64,000 nt of DNA, taken from Selaginella moellendorffii (Eukaryota; Streptophyta; Lycopodiopsida; Selaginellales; Selaginellaceae). Position 1 is the first letter of the stretch. Each line of letters starts with the position of its first letter. The stretch spans positions 584,394 through 648,393 of the forward strand of contig NW_003314341.1 of assembly GCF_000143415.4 (NCBI RefSeq), written 5' to 3'. Below, piece after piece: positions 33,359 through 43,160 of the stretch. The translations under genes were made by a program, and so were the position numbers. Below the pieces are notes generated by a model. It worked only from the letters and a program-made list of their open reading frames with translations. It was not told the DNA's origin and searched no databases.

Positions 33359-33971
33359 GGACGCAACCTCGCAAAAGCCCTAGCTTAGAGCTGGCTAGGT
33401 CGGAATCGAACCGGGGTCTCTCCCTTCTTTTTTTCTCCTCCCCTGTGCACTACAGGATGTGACGGCTGTGTAGAAATTCTTTTATTGTTTGTTTTGATTG
33501 CTTGTTGTTGGCTATGGCGACCGCGAGCAAAGCCTACTAAGCAGTGAGCGAGCGGCGCCAGGCCGGCCAGGGTTTCCTCCTCCCAGATTCTAGGCTAGAA
33601 GAGAACAACAGGTCGTCCGATCGAGGTATCGCGTCGACATCGCGCGAGCTCGCGGCGATCCAGCGCTTTGCGCGACGCAGCGCGGCGGCGTGCAGCGGCG
33701 ACGCCAGGGAATTGAATCCTCGCCCCGCGCAGATCTAGCGCGGCACGGATCTGCCAGGTCCGGTGAGTCGAAATTTCTTGAGCTGGGGTTTTGGTGTGGA
33801 GCGAGCGGCCTAGGCGCGGATTATCCGAATTCCTTGTCCGGCAAGCTTGGGCGGCGTGATCGCGCACGGCTTTTGGGGGATCAGATGGTGTGATGGGGCG
33901 ATTTGCCAAGTAGAGGAGGAGGAAAAGGGAAGACGAAGAAGAATGAATGAGGAGCGGCGATGAGATGAGGC
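33359..33971. promoter_or_regulatory. Divergent intergenic region between COG6 and PP2C
   Basis: 613 bp. The COG6 side is short and pyrimidine-rich with GCCCTAGCT near the start. The PP2C side, from about 33,560, is GC-rich with many CGCG steps and probably forms a long 5' UTR. Short open frames here do not match any family. No RNA gene seen. Confidence 0.4.
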
Positions 33972-35385
33972 ATGCTGGCGTGGTTAGCCAAGACTGTGGC
34001 GGCATGCTGGCACCCAGTGGAGCGCTATACTCATGGAAGTTCGTCAATGACTGATCGCAATGACGCGCTTCTATGGTACCGGGATTTGGGGCAGCATGCG
34101 TTTGGGGAGTTTTCCATCGCGGTGGTGCAGGCAAACGCGCTGCTCGAGGACCAGAGCCAGATCGAGACGGGGCCTTACGGAACTTTTATCGGAGTTTATG
34201 ATGGTCACGGAGGTCCTGAGGCCGCGCGCTACGTCAACGAGCATCTCTTCAAGAACTTCCAGAGTAAGTGATCGCGATCGATGCTTCTTCTCTCTTGGTT
34301 TGCTTTTCTCATCTCGCTTAGCAGTAACTTAAGCTCGTTTCCATCGTACTCACAGATCCGTGTGCTTCTTTTTCTTTTTTTCTTGCAGAGATTGTCCGAG
34401 AGCAGCAAGGGACCATGTCCATCGACGTGTTGCGGAAGGCATTTTTGGCGACCGAGGAAGGATTTCTAAACCATGTCGCGGGCTTGTGGGACGTCAAGCC
34501 GCAGACCGCCGGCGTTGGGACGTGCTGCCTGGTGGGAGTCCTGTGGGGAGGAATGCTCTACGTTGCCAACGTTGGCGACTCTCGAGCAGTGATTGGAACG
34601 TCGCGCAGTAGAAGCAGCCACGCGGAGGTGGGCGCTGGCCAGCTTTCCGTGGAACACAATGCAAGCTCCGAGGCCATACGACACGAGCTCAAGTCCATGC
34701 ACCCCGATGACCCTCAGATCGTCATGCTCAAGCACGGAGTGTGGCGAGTCAAGGGAATCATCCAGGTACTATCTCTCAAGTCTTCAAGCTCGTTTTTTCT
34801 TCCCTGTTCCCTGCCAACCAGTGGAAGTGGATTTGCAGGTGTCGAGATCCATCGGCGACTTCTACCTCAAGAAGCAAGAGTATAACCGGGAGCCTTTGAA
34901 TCCTCGCCTCCGCCTCAGCGAGCCTCTGCGTCGGCCCGTGCTGACCGCGGAGCCATCGGTGAATGTCCACGTCGTCCAGTCCATGGATCGTTTCCTGATC
35001 TTCGCGTCCGACGGGCTGTGGGAACATCTGAGCAACCAGGAGGCCGTGGACATTGTCCAAAACCATCCTCGCTCGGTAAGTTCTTCGCTAAGATTCTCCT
35101 AGCTAGTGACGAGCACTGTTTTGCTGCAAGCAGGGAATCGCGAGACGACTGATCAAAGCCGCGTTACAGGAGGCGGCCAGAAAGCGTGAAATGCGATACT
35201 CAGACCTGAAGAAGATCGACAGAGGGATCCGGAGGCATTTTCACGACGACATAACCGTCGTGGTGATCTTCCTGGATCACGACTTGATCAGCAGAGGGGC
35301 GAGCATTAGTCCCATGTCAATAAGAGGCGGTGTGGATACTCTGGAAGCGGTGGGCAGCACTGAGAGAGTTGCCTCGAGGATGTAA
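33972..35385 (+). CDS. PP2C-D: Protein phosphatase 2C, clade D type, 385 aa
   Basis: Exons 33972-34263, 34389-34765, 34839-35075 and 35134-35385. The N-terminus ([19 protein letters not shown]) and the following [24 protein letters not shown] are diagnostic for plant clade D. PP2C motifs are in place: [12 protein letters not shown] (metal site), [52 protein letters not shown] and [12 protein letters not shown]. Clade D enzymes dephosphorylate the plasma-membrane H+-ATPase and are inhibited by SAUR proteins in auxin-driven growth; that role is inferred. The stop converges with the unknown gene at 35,489, 103 bp away. Confidence 0.94.
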
Positions 35386-35488
35386 TTTACTCTGGTCTGG
35401 ACATTTTTGTAGTGATGGATCATTAACTGGTTCGCCACTTTGATACTTGGAAATGAATTCAATCCAAAAAGCTTCGTCTTTCCTCTCG

Positions 35489-36296
35489 CTAAAACGGCCA
35501 TTTGGTATCCTCCGCAGCTGAAACAACGCTCCGAGTTCGAGAGACGCAAGAACAAAAACAAAGAGAGAGAGAATTTCTTACTCCTGTATTCGATCTTCTT
35601 ATCCGAGGTGGGATGACGAACGTTTTCTCTGATGGCGGCCTGCAAAACACGATCACGATCACGATCACGATCATGATCACGATCACGATCATGATCATAT
35701 CAAAGTTAATTGGAAAGAACAAACCTGGATTTCTTCCATGGAGAATGGTTTCCTGGACCAATGCGAAAGAAGACCACATGAGAAGCGAAGAACAAACGAC
35801 GCTCACTTTGTTTCTTACCTCTCAAGTTGCCCGCTCTTGGGCTTCTTCCTCTTCTTGGCGAGAGGCTCGTCAAAGAAGTAGTCCTCCACTCGGCGAACAA
35901 CGTTTGGCTCGTCCCACACCACTTTCTCCCATTCATCCCTCGCCTTCTCGTAGACGTTCATGTATGCCTTCCAGTAGAGGCGCTGGTCCTGTCCTGGCGA
36001 GAAATCTGTGAGGAGGAGAATGGAATCGACGCGATTACCTCTTTCTGTGGATCAATCCGGAATGTGGAGAGGTGATTGACCCTGGTATACCGCTGCTGGC
36101 CTGGAGATGGAGCTGCGTCGTCTTCCCCTTTTTTCTTGACGGTGCGAATCTCCTGGACGCTCAGCAGCTCTCCCTCAACCATCCACCAATCGCTATCTTC
36201 CAGCACCGCGCTGGAGCTGCTGCTGCTGCTGCTGCTCCATCGCGCGCTCGGAGCGATCCTTGCTCGCATCGCCTGGACTCCGCGCCGGAGCAGCAT
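35489..36296 (-). CDS. Unrecognised 180-aa protein, possibly organelle-targeted
   Basis: Five exons join in frame: 36039-36296, 35819-35988, 35725-35752 (a 28-nt micro-exon), 35582-35639 and 35489-35517. The N-terminus (MLLRRGVQAMRARIAPSARW, then a Ser run) is Arg-rich and acid-free, like a mitochondrial presequence. The middle reads DQRLYWKAYMNVYEKARDEW and VEDYFFDEPLAKKRKKPKSG. The end reads KPFSMEEIQ then AAIRENVRHPTSDKKIEY. I do not recognise the family. Exon 2 was placed by the acceptor at 35,989, the only one that keeps the frame. Confidence is lower for the last three exons. Confidence 0.6.
35651..35698. repeat. Hexamer microsatellite (GATCAC/GATCAT)n in an intron
   Basis: Eight hexamers of GATCAC or GATCAT run through the intron between the 28-nt micro-exon and the next exon of the unknown gene. 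Every unit contains GATC, so it is dense in that tetramer. Probably a simple slippage array. Confidence 0.8.
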
Positions 36297-36388
36297 TTCT
36301 TGTCCTAAAACCCTCCCCCAGGGTTTTGATATTTAGGTTATGTGACTCTGGTGAAGATGCTCTTTGCGTGGTAAGGAATCTTGCAATT

Positions 36389-36460
36389 GGGCATTTGGTC
36401 TAGTGGTATGATTCTCGCTTAGGGTGCGAGAGGTCCCGAGTTCAATTCTCGGAATGCCCC
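36389..36460 (+). tRNA. tRNA-Pro (anticodon AGG)
   Basis: 72 nt folding as a cloverleaf. The acceptor stem pairs GGGCATT with AATGCCC. The D-loop contains TGGTCTAGTGGT (box A), the anticodon loop CTTAGGGTG gives AGG for proline, and the T-arm carries GAGTTCAATTCTC (box B, with A where G is usual in GGTTCGANTC). No intron. The discriminator base is C. A T-run follows at 36,465-36,472. It lies between two protein genes in a 272-bp gap. Confidence 0.95.
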
Positions 36461-36568
36461 TTCTAGGTTTTATTTAAATTTTTAATTACTTTTAATTTCA
36501 ATTTTATTGATCGTTTCCCGCCATTTTCTTCCCTCAAGAACCCTAGCCTAGCAAAATTTGGGGGCACA

Positions 36569-37477
36569 ATGATCGGTGCGCCAACGGGATGCTACAAGTG
36601 TGGGCGAACCGGCCACTGGTCTCGCGATTGCTCGTTCGATCCAAAGCCTGGCCTGCCGCCGCCACCGCCGCCGCCGATTTCTAGCGCGCCGCCCCCCAAA
36701 CCTGGGCGGCGGAGGAAGCGAAAGCTCACGCCCGAGCTTCTCTTCTCCAACGAAGGTCTTGGCTATGTCTTGGAGCACATCCCGCACAGGTTTCCCATCA
36801 AGGGGCGAGGGCACGAGGTGGGTTCTTCCATTCTTCTTTGTCTTTCTTTTTCCCATGGAATTTCCCAGGGCCGGGATTTGCATAATCTTCTGCGAGCCTA
36901 TCGGCACTGGCACAGCAATTTCTTTCCCAGTCTCTCTTTCAAACGCTTCGCGCGTGAAGTGGCCAAGGTTGGAAGACTCAGGCGCGTCAAGGTATGCAAA
37001 TCAGCTGCCAGTTTTTTTATCGAAGTCTCTTCTTTTTCTCGTAGAAACGTCTAAAAGAATGCCGGACGAAATTTTTCAAGGGAGTTGATGATCCCAAGGA
37101 TTGTCTCAAAGGTGTGTTTTTTGTTTTTTTTTCTTTTTTCTTTTTTGTTTGCTAGAAACGTCCTCTTTTTGTGTAGAGGATCTCCCTGAGCCGGACATTC
37201 CAAGCCAAGAAGCTCCAGTCCAGGATAACCAGAACTACACCCCCATCTCCAATCCTGTGAGCAAGGATGATCCAGACTACGGTCAGAAGATGGCCCGAAT
37301 GGAAGCCAATCGATTGAAAGCTTTGGAGCGCGCTCGAGCTAGAATTGCTGCTGCTGCTGCTGCCGCTGCCACCAACACAAGTGAGTGGCAAACTTTCTTC
37401 CGATCATTTTTGTGTAACCAGCGCTTTGCGTTTCAGCACAAACGAACGAGCAGGCTGACAATGGAATTGCGAGCTGA
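36569..37477 (+). CDS. TIPIN: TIPIN/Swi3/Csm3 homologue with N-terminal zinc knuckle, 227 aa
   Basis: Exons 36569-36817, 36869-36991, 37045-37111, 37177-37380 and 37437-37477 close in frame. A CCHC knuckle opens the protein (CYKCGRTGHWSRDC), followed by a Pro-rich linker, as in the Arabidopsis TIPIN homologue annotated as a zinc-knuckle protein. The Swi3 domain reads LTPELLFSNEGLGYVLEHIP, KGRGHEGRDLHNLLRAYRHW, FFPSLSFKRFAREVAKVG and RLKECRTKFFKGVDDPK. With Timeless it stabilises stalled replication forks and activates the S-phase checkpoint. The C-terminal exon (14 residues) and its acceptor look like a copy of sequence near 38,950 (see findings). Confidence 0.9.
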
Positions 37478-37480
37478 AGC
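37399..37480 (+). repeat. Direct repeat, left copy (TIPIN last intron and exon)
   Basis: About 82 bp aligning with 38,919-39,000 at roughly 75-80 percent by eye. The best part is TTTGCGTTTCAGCACAAACG here against TTTGCCTTTCAGCACAAACG there. The right copy is the antisense of the last U11/U12-65K exon, which gives the ancestral orientation. Confidence 0.7.
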
Positions 37481-37613
37481 AAGAGTAGTGTATAGCAAGT
37501 ACGAATGAAAAGAGGAATGTTCCTAGCAGCTTTTGCAGAACAGAAGCTTACAGTTTCATGCGAAGTAGTCGACGATGATGCAATCGAAGAAAAGTGTAGA
37601 TGACGGTTAGAGC

Positions 37614-38882
37614 ATGCGACACCTCCGGAGTTTGATTCGAGACAACTTTGAAATCGTCGATTCGGACAACTTGGCCTCGTTGATTCGGGCCTGTGGCACT
37701 TCCAGAAACCTCTTCCAGGCCCAGCGCATTGACCAAGCTCTCTTGAAACGCAGGATCACTTGCGGCGAAGAATTCAGGTACCTCAGCAATCTCCTAATCG
37801 AAACTTACGGAAAGTGTGGGAGTTTGAGCGATGCTTACCGGGTGTTCGCTGGTTTGCAGCACAAGAACAAGTATACGTGGTCCCTGCTCATGACAGCGTA
37901 TGCCCAGAACGGGTATCTTGACGAAGCAAAGCGAGCGTTCGATGACATGCCTCAGAGGGACATATTCTCGTGGACGGTCTTGCTGCAAGCTTACGTCGAT
38001 TCCAGCACCTTAGACGACGCAAAGCTGGCCTTCGAAAGAATCCCCGGAAGAAACGTTGTTTCGTGGACGTGCATGGTGGCAGGCTATGCCCAAAATGGGG
38101 ATTTTGATCGCTGCAAGAAAACGTTTGACACCATGCCCGTGAGGAACGTCTTCTCCTGGACGGCTATGGTGGTGGCTGCCTCTCAGCACTGGAGCCTCGA
38201 CAAAGCTCGCGAAACGTTCCACAAGATCCCGAGCTGGAACGCCGCCACCATGAACGCAATGGTGCAAGGATTCGCCAGGAACGGACTCCTCCGAGAGTCG
38301 AGAGAAACTTTCGACCGGATACCCGAGAAGAATGTTATCTCCTGGACGTCGATCGTCACGGCCTACAGCCAAAACGCGAGGCTCGACGAAGCAAAGGTTC
38401 TGTTCGACGACATGCCCGTCAGAAACCTCGTATCCTGGACAAGCATCGTCGCCGGATACGCTTGGAACGGACACGGCCAGAAGTCCACGGAGATGTTTCG
38501 AGCGATGGAGCTCCAGGGAGAGATCCCGGACGAGATCTCTTTCGTCAACGTTCTCACGGGGTGCTCGCACGGAGGATTGTTGAGGCGCGGATGGATCTAC
38601 TTCCAATCCATGCAGCGTGACTATAGCTTGAGTCCCGGAAAGGAGCACTACTGTTGTCTCCTGGATCTTCTCGCGCGGTCGGGACGCTTGGACGATGCCG
38701 AGGACTTGCTGGCGAGCATGCCTTTTGAGCCGGACGAGGTGGCTTGCAAGACTGTTCTAGCGGCGTGTGGGATCTATCGCGATCTGGAGCGAGCAATTAG
38801 AGTCGCAGACGTGGTGCTGGATGACAATGCCGGAAGCAGCGACTGCTACCTTCTTCTCAGGAACATCTTCTGCGAAGTTTGA
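37614..38882 (+). CDS. PLS-type pentatricopeptide repeat protein, intronless, truncated in the E region, 422 aa
   Basis: Single exon, as is usual for lycophyte PPR genes. Tandem PPR motifs run from about residue 55 to 330, many as short S or P motifs with the NVVSWTCMVAGYAQNG and AKLAFERIPGR pattern; about eight are clear. After IPDEISFVNVLTGCSHGGLL the protein enters an E-like region (PFEPDEVACKTVLAACGIYRDLERAI) but stops at NIFCEV without completing E+ or DYW. PLS proteins bind organellar RNA and guide C-to-U editing; without DYW it would need a partner. No obvious transit peptide is seen (MRHLRSLIRDNFEIVDSD). The stop is 24 bp from the 65K stop on the opposite strand. Confidence 0.9.
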   Translation: MRHLRSLIRDNFEIVDSDNLASLIRACGTSRNLFQAQRIDQALLKRRITCGEEFRYLSNLLIETYGKCGSLSDAYRVFAGLQHKNKYTWSLLMTAYAQNGYLDEAKRAFDDMPQRDIFSWTVLLQAYVDSSTLDDAKLAFERIPGRNVVSWTCMVAGYAQNGDFDRCKKTFDTMPVRNVFSWTAMVVAASQHWSLDKARETFHKIPSWNAATMNAMVQGFARNGLLRESRETFDRIPEKNVISWTSIVTAYSQNARLDEAKVLFDDMPVRNLVSWTSIVAGYAWNGHGQKSTEMFRAMELQGEIPDEISFVNVLTGCSHGGLLRRGWIYFQSMQRDYSLSPGKEHYCCLLDLLARSGRLDDAEDLLASMPFEPDEVACKTVLAACGIYRDLERAIRVADVVLDDNAGSSDCYLLLRNIFCEV

Positions 38883-38906
38883 GCTTTCAATGTAGCAAGC
38901 GAAGTC

Positions 38907-40741
38907 TTACTTGTTTCGACCGTATTGTATAACCATCGGTTTGCCTTTCAGCACAAACGAATGAACACCAGCCTGGCAATGAAACTGTCAGTTCAAGTTA
39001 ACAGTGTTGAAAGAAAAAAGAAAAACGAGCTCGTCCACTTACCAGAGCATCTCCCGCAATTTCTGCAGAGGGAAATCGCACAAACGCTTGGCCTTTCATG
39101 CGACCTTCCTGTTAGATTTGCGAATCCAATGAGTACATGGAGCAAATCCTTGAGAAAGTTTCTTACTTGCATCAACTTCACATTCAGTCCAGCTTGTGCC
39201 TCTTCATAACTTGGAAAGAAAGCACCTGCAAAATCGATGTCAGAAAGGAACAAATTAAAAATCTGCGGGTTACTTACCGAAAACGTAGTGGAGATCTTCA
39301 AGAACGACTTCCTTTTCGAGATTTTTTATATACAGAACAGGAGAAGGAGTTCCACGCGAGTAGTTCTGAAAATGACAAGAACACGTGAAATAACATAACG
39401 AAAGAAACATCTCACCTTAAACACGGGATGGCTGGCAACTTCTCCAAGTGAGAGCTTTCCTTTCTCTAGCTCCTCCCTAGTCGCAAATCTCTTATCTTGG
39501 CTGACTTCTTCGTGCTTTTCTTCTACTTTGGTTTTCTCTTCCACTTTGGGAGGAATTTTGATCTGCAAATACCATGTCTAGCTGAGGAGATCAGAGTTAA
39601 GTAGCAAACCTGAATAACAGGCTGTTTCTTCTTGATCGATGTCACGGCTTTGGAGGGATCCGTGACTGGCTTCACACCTGCAGCCTCATGAGAAGCATCC
39701 TTTGCTGTTGCTGGACCCAGAATCACTTCCTTTCGTCTTCTTTTCTTCTTTCTACCTTCTTCATTGTCCTGGAAGGCAATCGTTCATCAATACATGAATT
39801 TCTCGAGTGAAGTGAGTACCTCTTCTTCTGAAGATTCCAGCTCCGACTCGTCACTCGCGAGATCTAGAGGACGCTCCTGAGCACCAGCGGCGCACGGAAG
39901 CGGTGGCTTAGGGACCGCTGGACGGAATGGAGCCGGCAAGTTCATCTTGTTCATCAGGTGTAGCACCTTCCTTCACGACACATGCAAAGATGTCATGGCC
40001 AAACCGAATAGAAGTTCAAAATAAGAGAGGAAAAACCACACACCTGTGTGTAAAAACTTGGAACAGCGATCAGAGCACTAGAAATGTTGCTTAAGATGTT
40101 GTCATCCGGTGGAGGATAAGCATATCTGGAACATATAAGAAAATAAAAAAAGGAGTTCGATCGGGAAGAGATACACAGACGTACTCTAGGTGCGGTGGAA
40201 AAGGATAGTCGACGCCAAGAGATGGTGCAATTGGTTCACGCACGAATGAGCCGGTTACTGGATCTGCAGACGAATGCGATCGCGGAAGAAAACTCTTATC
40301 GGGTGATTTTCGAAAAGCTTTGCTCGACTTCTTGGTGGCGTCGTCTTCCCCTGGAGCACGAGATTTCTCGGCCGTCAGAGTCTTGCCAAGAAAACGCACC
40401 CTGCACGAAACAATTATCTAAATGACCACACACAAAGATTCTCAAGGAAAGAATACCGATGGAGCTGCGATTGTGCTCTGGCTGCCGAGGCATCGTCAGG
40501 GAAATCGAGAAACGCGCAGTTCTTTAGCCTATGAGGGTGTGAGATGGGCACTGAGCTCTTACTCAAGAGTATAGGGAGCTACATACCTCCCAGCTTGACA
40601 GAGTCGAAGATCCAGAGCTCCATAGTGCGTGAACAAACTCTTGAGAGTCTGTGGAGGAAGCGCAGGGAGATGACGCACCAAGAGCGTAGCAGACGCACCG
40701 CCATCGCCACCGCCACTGCTGGTACTGACGATTCCTTCCAT
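38907..40741 (-). CDS. U11/U12-65K: U11/U12 small nuclear ribonucleoprotein 65 kDa protein (RNPC3), minor spliceosome
   Basis: Multi-exon gene from ATG 40,741 to stop 38,907. Exon ends worked out include 40,587 (first), the exon starting LKNCAFLDFPDD, and the last exon giving AGVHSFVLKGKPMVIQYGRNK. RRM1 is at the N-terminus (ATLLVRHLPALPPQTLKSLF, then CAFLDF). A middle part has DYPFPPHLEYAYPPPDDNIL, MNKMNLPAPFRP and a Lys/Arg/Glu-rich stretch. RRM2 is at the C-terminus (VLYIKNLEKEVVLEDLHYVFG, then GQAFVRFPSAEIA). The protein bridges U11 and U12 snRNPs by binding the U12 3' hairpin through RRM2, so it is needed for splicing U12-type introns. Confidence 0.92.
38919..39000 (+). repeat. Direct repeat, right copy (antisense of the last 65K exon)
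   Basis: Partner of 37,399-37,480. On the minus strand it encodes the conserved end of RRM2 in U11/U12-65K (SFVLKGKPMVIQYG), so this copy is under protein constraint and is the likely source. Confidence 0.7.
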
Positions 40742-40924
40742 AGAAGAGCCCTAAAATATTCTTACATTCCCGCCTAGCTATCTATTAAGCTGTCCTTTGG
40801 ATAAACCAGGACGATTTGGATCCTCGCTGCTATCTCGCTTGGAGAACCGACGCTGCTATCTGGAGAACTGATCTTAGATCTAGCTTCTTTACTTCCAAGG
40901 TTTCTGGAAGTTCTATAGCTCGAG

Positions 40925-41354
40925 CTAGACCGTCGTATCGTTGTGTGCTGCCCGAGAGGCTTGATCCACCACAAGCCGGAAGGAACGAGCCCAGGAGATG
41001 TGATCTGGAAAGAATGGCTTGGCGTGGATGAGCTCCTCGCCGTCCTCCAGCCATCGGTGAGCGAATAGATCCGAGGTTCGCATAACATCGAAGAATCCCC
41101 GGCAAGCGATGAAATCCTCGCAGCGGCTGTGGCATGCAAGCGACCTCGTTCGGCATTTTCGTAAAATAAAAAACTTGCCTCTTCAAGATGCCCAAACCGC
41201 TCACTATCTTCGCGAGAGAATCAAAGGCGACGCGAATTTCTTCGAACAAGAATCTTAAGAGAATGTTCGAGAAGATCGAGAAGAACTTGATCGCCTGCCC
41301 AAGCAGGAACATAGTGCCAGGAATGTGAGCTCTTCGCTTCCCCGCGATTGCCAT
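40925..41354 (-). CDS. Unrecognised 125-aa protein with a GC-AG intron
   Basis: Exons 41179-41354 and 40925-41126. Exon 1 reads MAIAGKRRAHIPGTMFLLGQ, then AIKFFSIFSNILLRFLFEEI, an amphipathic or membrane-adjacent helix. Exon 2 reads SRCEDFIACRGFFDVMRTSD, then LFAHRWLEDGEELIHAKPFF and PDHISWARSFRLVVDQASRA. The intron (41,127-41,178, 52 nt) starts AG|GCAAGT, a perfect GC-AG donor; splicing changes frame into this protein-like sequence. Reading straight through gives a 174-residue alternative with a biased, less protein-like tail. I cannot name the family. Confidence 0.55.
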
Positions 41355-41439
41355 CCTCCCACGAGTTGATTTGAATGGATTCAGAGCAAATATAGCTGGG
41401 TTAGGGCCGGAAGGTTATGGAGAGGAAGAAGGTTAAGAC

Positions 41440-42664
41440 ATGGAGCAGTCGCACGAGCAACAGGTTGGCGATGACTTTGACTCAGAGGATGTGGGTTGCT
41501 TGGGTATACCCGAAACCCTTGAAGCCTGTGACTTTAGCTCAGAGGATGTGAATTGCCTGAAAGCCTTGGGCATGTTCGAGCCATATCCTCCAGGGAGACG
41601 AAGGCCGTGGTGTTGCGAGGTTGCCACCATCGGGAAGATGAGCTCCACTGTTTGATGGCCTCCTCCCGCCCTTCCTCGAGGACGACATTCTTCTCCGGCT
41701 GCCCGCGCCATCGCTCATGAACGCCAGGATGGTGTCGAGGACCTGGAGTTCCAGGCTGAGCAGCCCAGAGCTTCTGGCCAGTCACCGCGAGCATGTCACC
41801 ACCACTGTGGCTTTTTATCTTGGCGAATATGGTGGCTCCGAACGCCCAGGTTGGCGATCGCGCGCGAATCGTCGGCCGGGAAGACCAAGTTCTCGCTGCT
41901 CCCGCTCAAAGGCTGCATCCCGCCTGGCTACAATCTCGAGTGCTGTGATGCTCCTCCTCATCATGGGCCAATTTTGTTCTGCTTTTCCTACCGCATCTAC
42001 AGGTCCTGCTACCTGGTTGGCAATCCGCTCTCGGGTCGCTACACCGAAGTCCATGCTCCCTACAAGAAGGGCACGATCCAGAGTGACAGAGACACAAGCT
42101 TAGTTTTGATGGCTGATCCATGCGTCCCTGGCCGCTTCAAGCTTGTCTTGTTTCGGTGGCGGTGGTGGTCCCCTGGATCTACGATTCCGCAACCGACTCA
42201 TGGACCGAGAGAAGCAGTTTCCACCTTGGGCACGGAGACTCTTTTAATCCAGTGCGAGATTGTGCGTGGGAGAAAGGTTGCGTGCGGCGGTGTGTGGTAT
42301 TTACTCGACCGGAGGATGTCGATGCGGGTGCTTTGCTACCGCCTGGTAGATGAGTGGTCCTGTTGGCGGCTTCAGACTCTTCTTTAAAGACATTCAAGCC
42401 GGTGCCCTGCAGAGGGCGGCTGCTGATCGTGAACGACGCAAGCTGGGGTGGCTGGAACAGGAGGGACTGGCAGCTGGGATGGGGAAGTGTGTGTGGAGGT
42501 GTGGAAGATCAAACACAGACCTGGACGCGAACTGCGGTCTGGTTGCGAGACGCTCGAGTGTGACTTGGTGCTCCATAGTCACTTGAGGCCCGAGAGTGTG
42601 ACACGATCCATGCAATCTATGGAAGCAGGATGGCTGGTTTCTGTGCTGCACTACAAACTTTTGT
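41440..42664 (+). pseudogene. F-box/kelch-type protein pseudogene
   Basis: Pieces of an F-box protein lie in changing frames. LPPFLEDDILLRLPAPSLMN followed by ARMVSRTWSSRLSSPELLAS (41,660-41,770) is the F-box. SLLPLKGCIPPGYNLECC and SCYLVGNPLSGRYTEVHAPY (about 41,890-42,060) and VVVPWIYDSATDSWTERSSF (about 42,155-42,210) are the associated C-terminal domain. At least three frame changes separate them (near 41,640, 41,840 and 42,150), and stops follow. An intact protein would be an SCF substrate adaptor. The start at 41,440 (MEQSHEQQ) is in yet another frame. The 3' end abuts repeat DNA at about 42,650. Confidence 0.75.
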
Positions 42665-43160
42665 TCTGAAGAAACTGAAATAAGCACACTCCGTTCTAAT
42701 GCGTGTCTATGGGAAGAATGGGTATATACCATACATTTGTGATACCCCATGTTCATAATCTGGTGGACTGATTTTAATGACAACTTACAGTTACAGAGGT
42801 GGCAATAAGAACAAAAGGAATGAAAATTTTGCTAGCTACTTTCTTCACTGCAAAGAGAAGAATAAGCTCTATATATTTTAAAGAGAAGAAGTTTTATCTA
42901 GAGAATATGATACATATATTAAGTTGCCAATGAGTGATGGGTGATTTGAAACCAGACATAAGAATGGATCCAACTTATCACTAGCCTAAACATACAAATG
43001 TAAAGTTGTGATCCTATACTTCATAGTTACCCACAAATACAATTTGGTGATATGTTCTTTCTAGGCAAGAGACTTGGAGCTCCTGAAATACATTTTAAAT
43101 ATTATTAAGTTGTGATCTTAGCATAAACTAAATAATTTATTGTGTGTTGTATGTAGTGGT
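42648..43160. repeat. Left copy of a roughly 500-bp repeat (LTR-like) shared with 62,150-62,640
   Basis: Long near-identical stretches occur in both copies in the same order and orientation, for example AAAGAGAAGAAGTTTTATCT, AAACATACAAATGTAAAGTT and GTTCTTTCTAGGCAAGAGAC. They bracket the decayed minus-strand Ty3-type element and are best explained as parts of its long terminal repeats. Identity by eye is roughly 85-90 percent, with small gaps. Confidence 0.7.

Noticed and set aside
35651-35698. GATCAC repeat as a CRISPR-like or regulatory array
   Set aside because: Uninterrupted hexamers without spacers in an intron: a microsatellite.
37101-37508. TIPIN continuing unspliced to 37,508
   Set aside because: The GT at 37,381 and AG at 37,436 give a clean intron, and the read-through tail is simply the intron; either form would need RNA to settle, but splicing is favoured.
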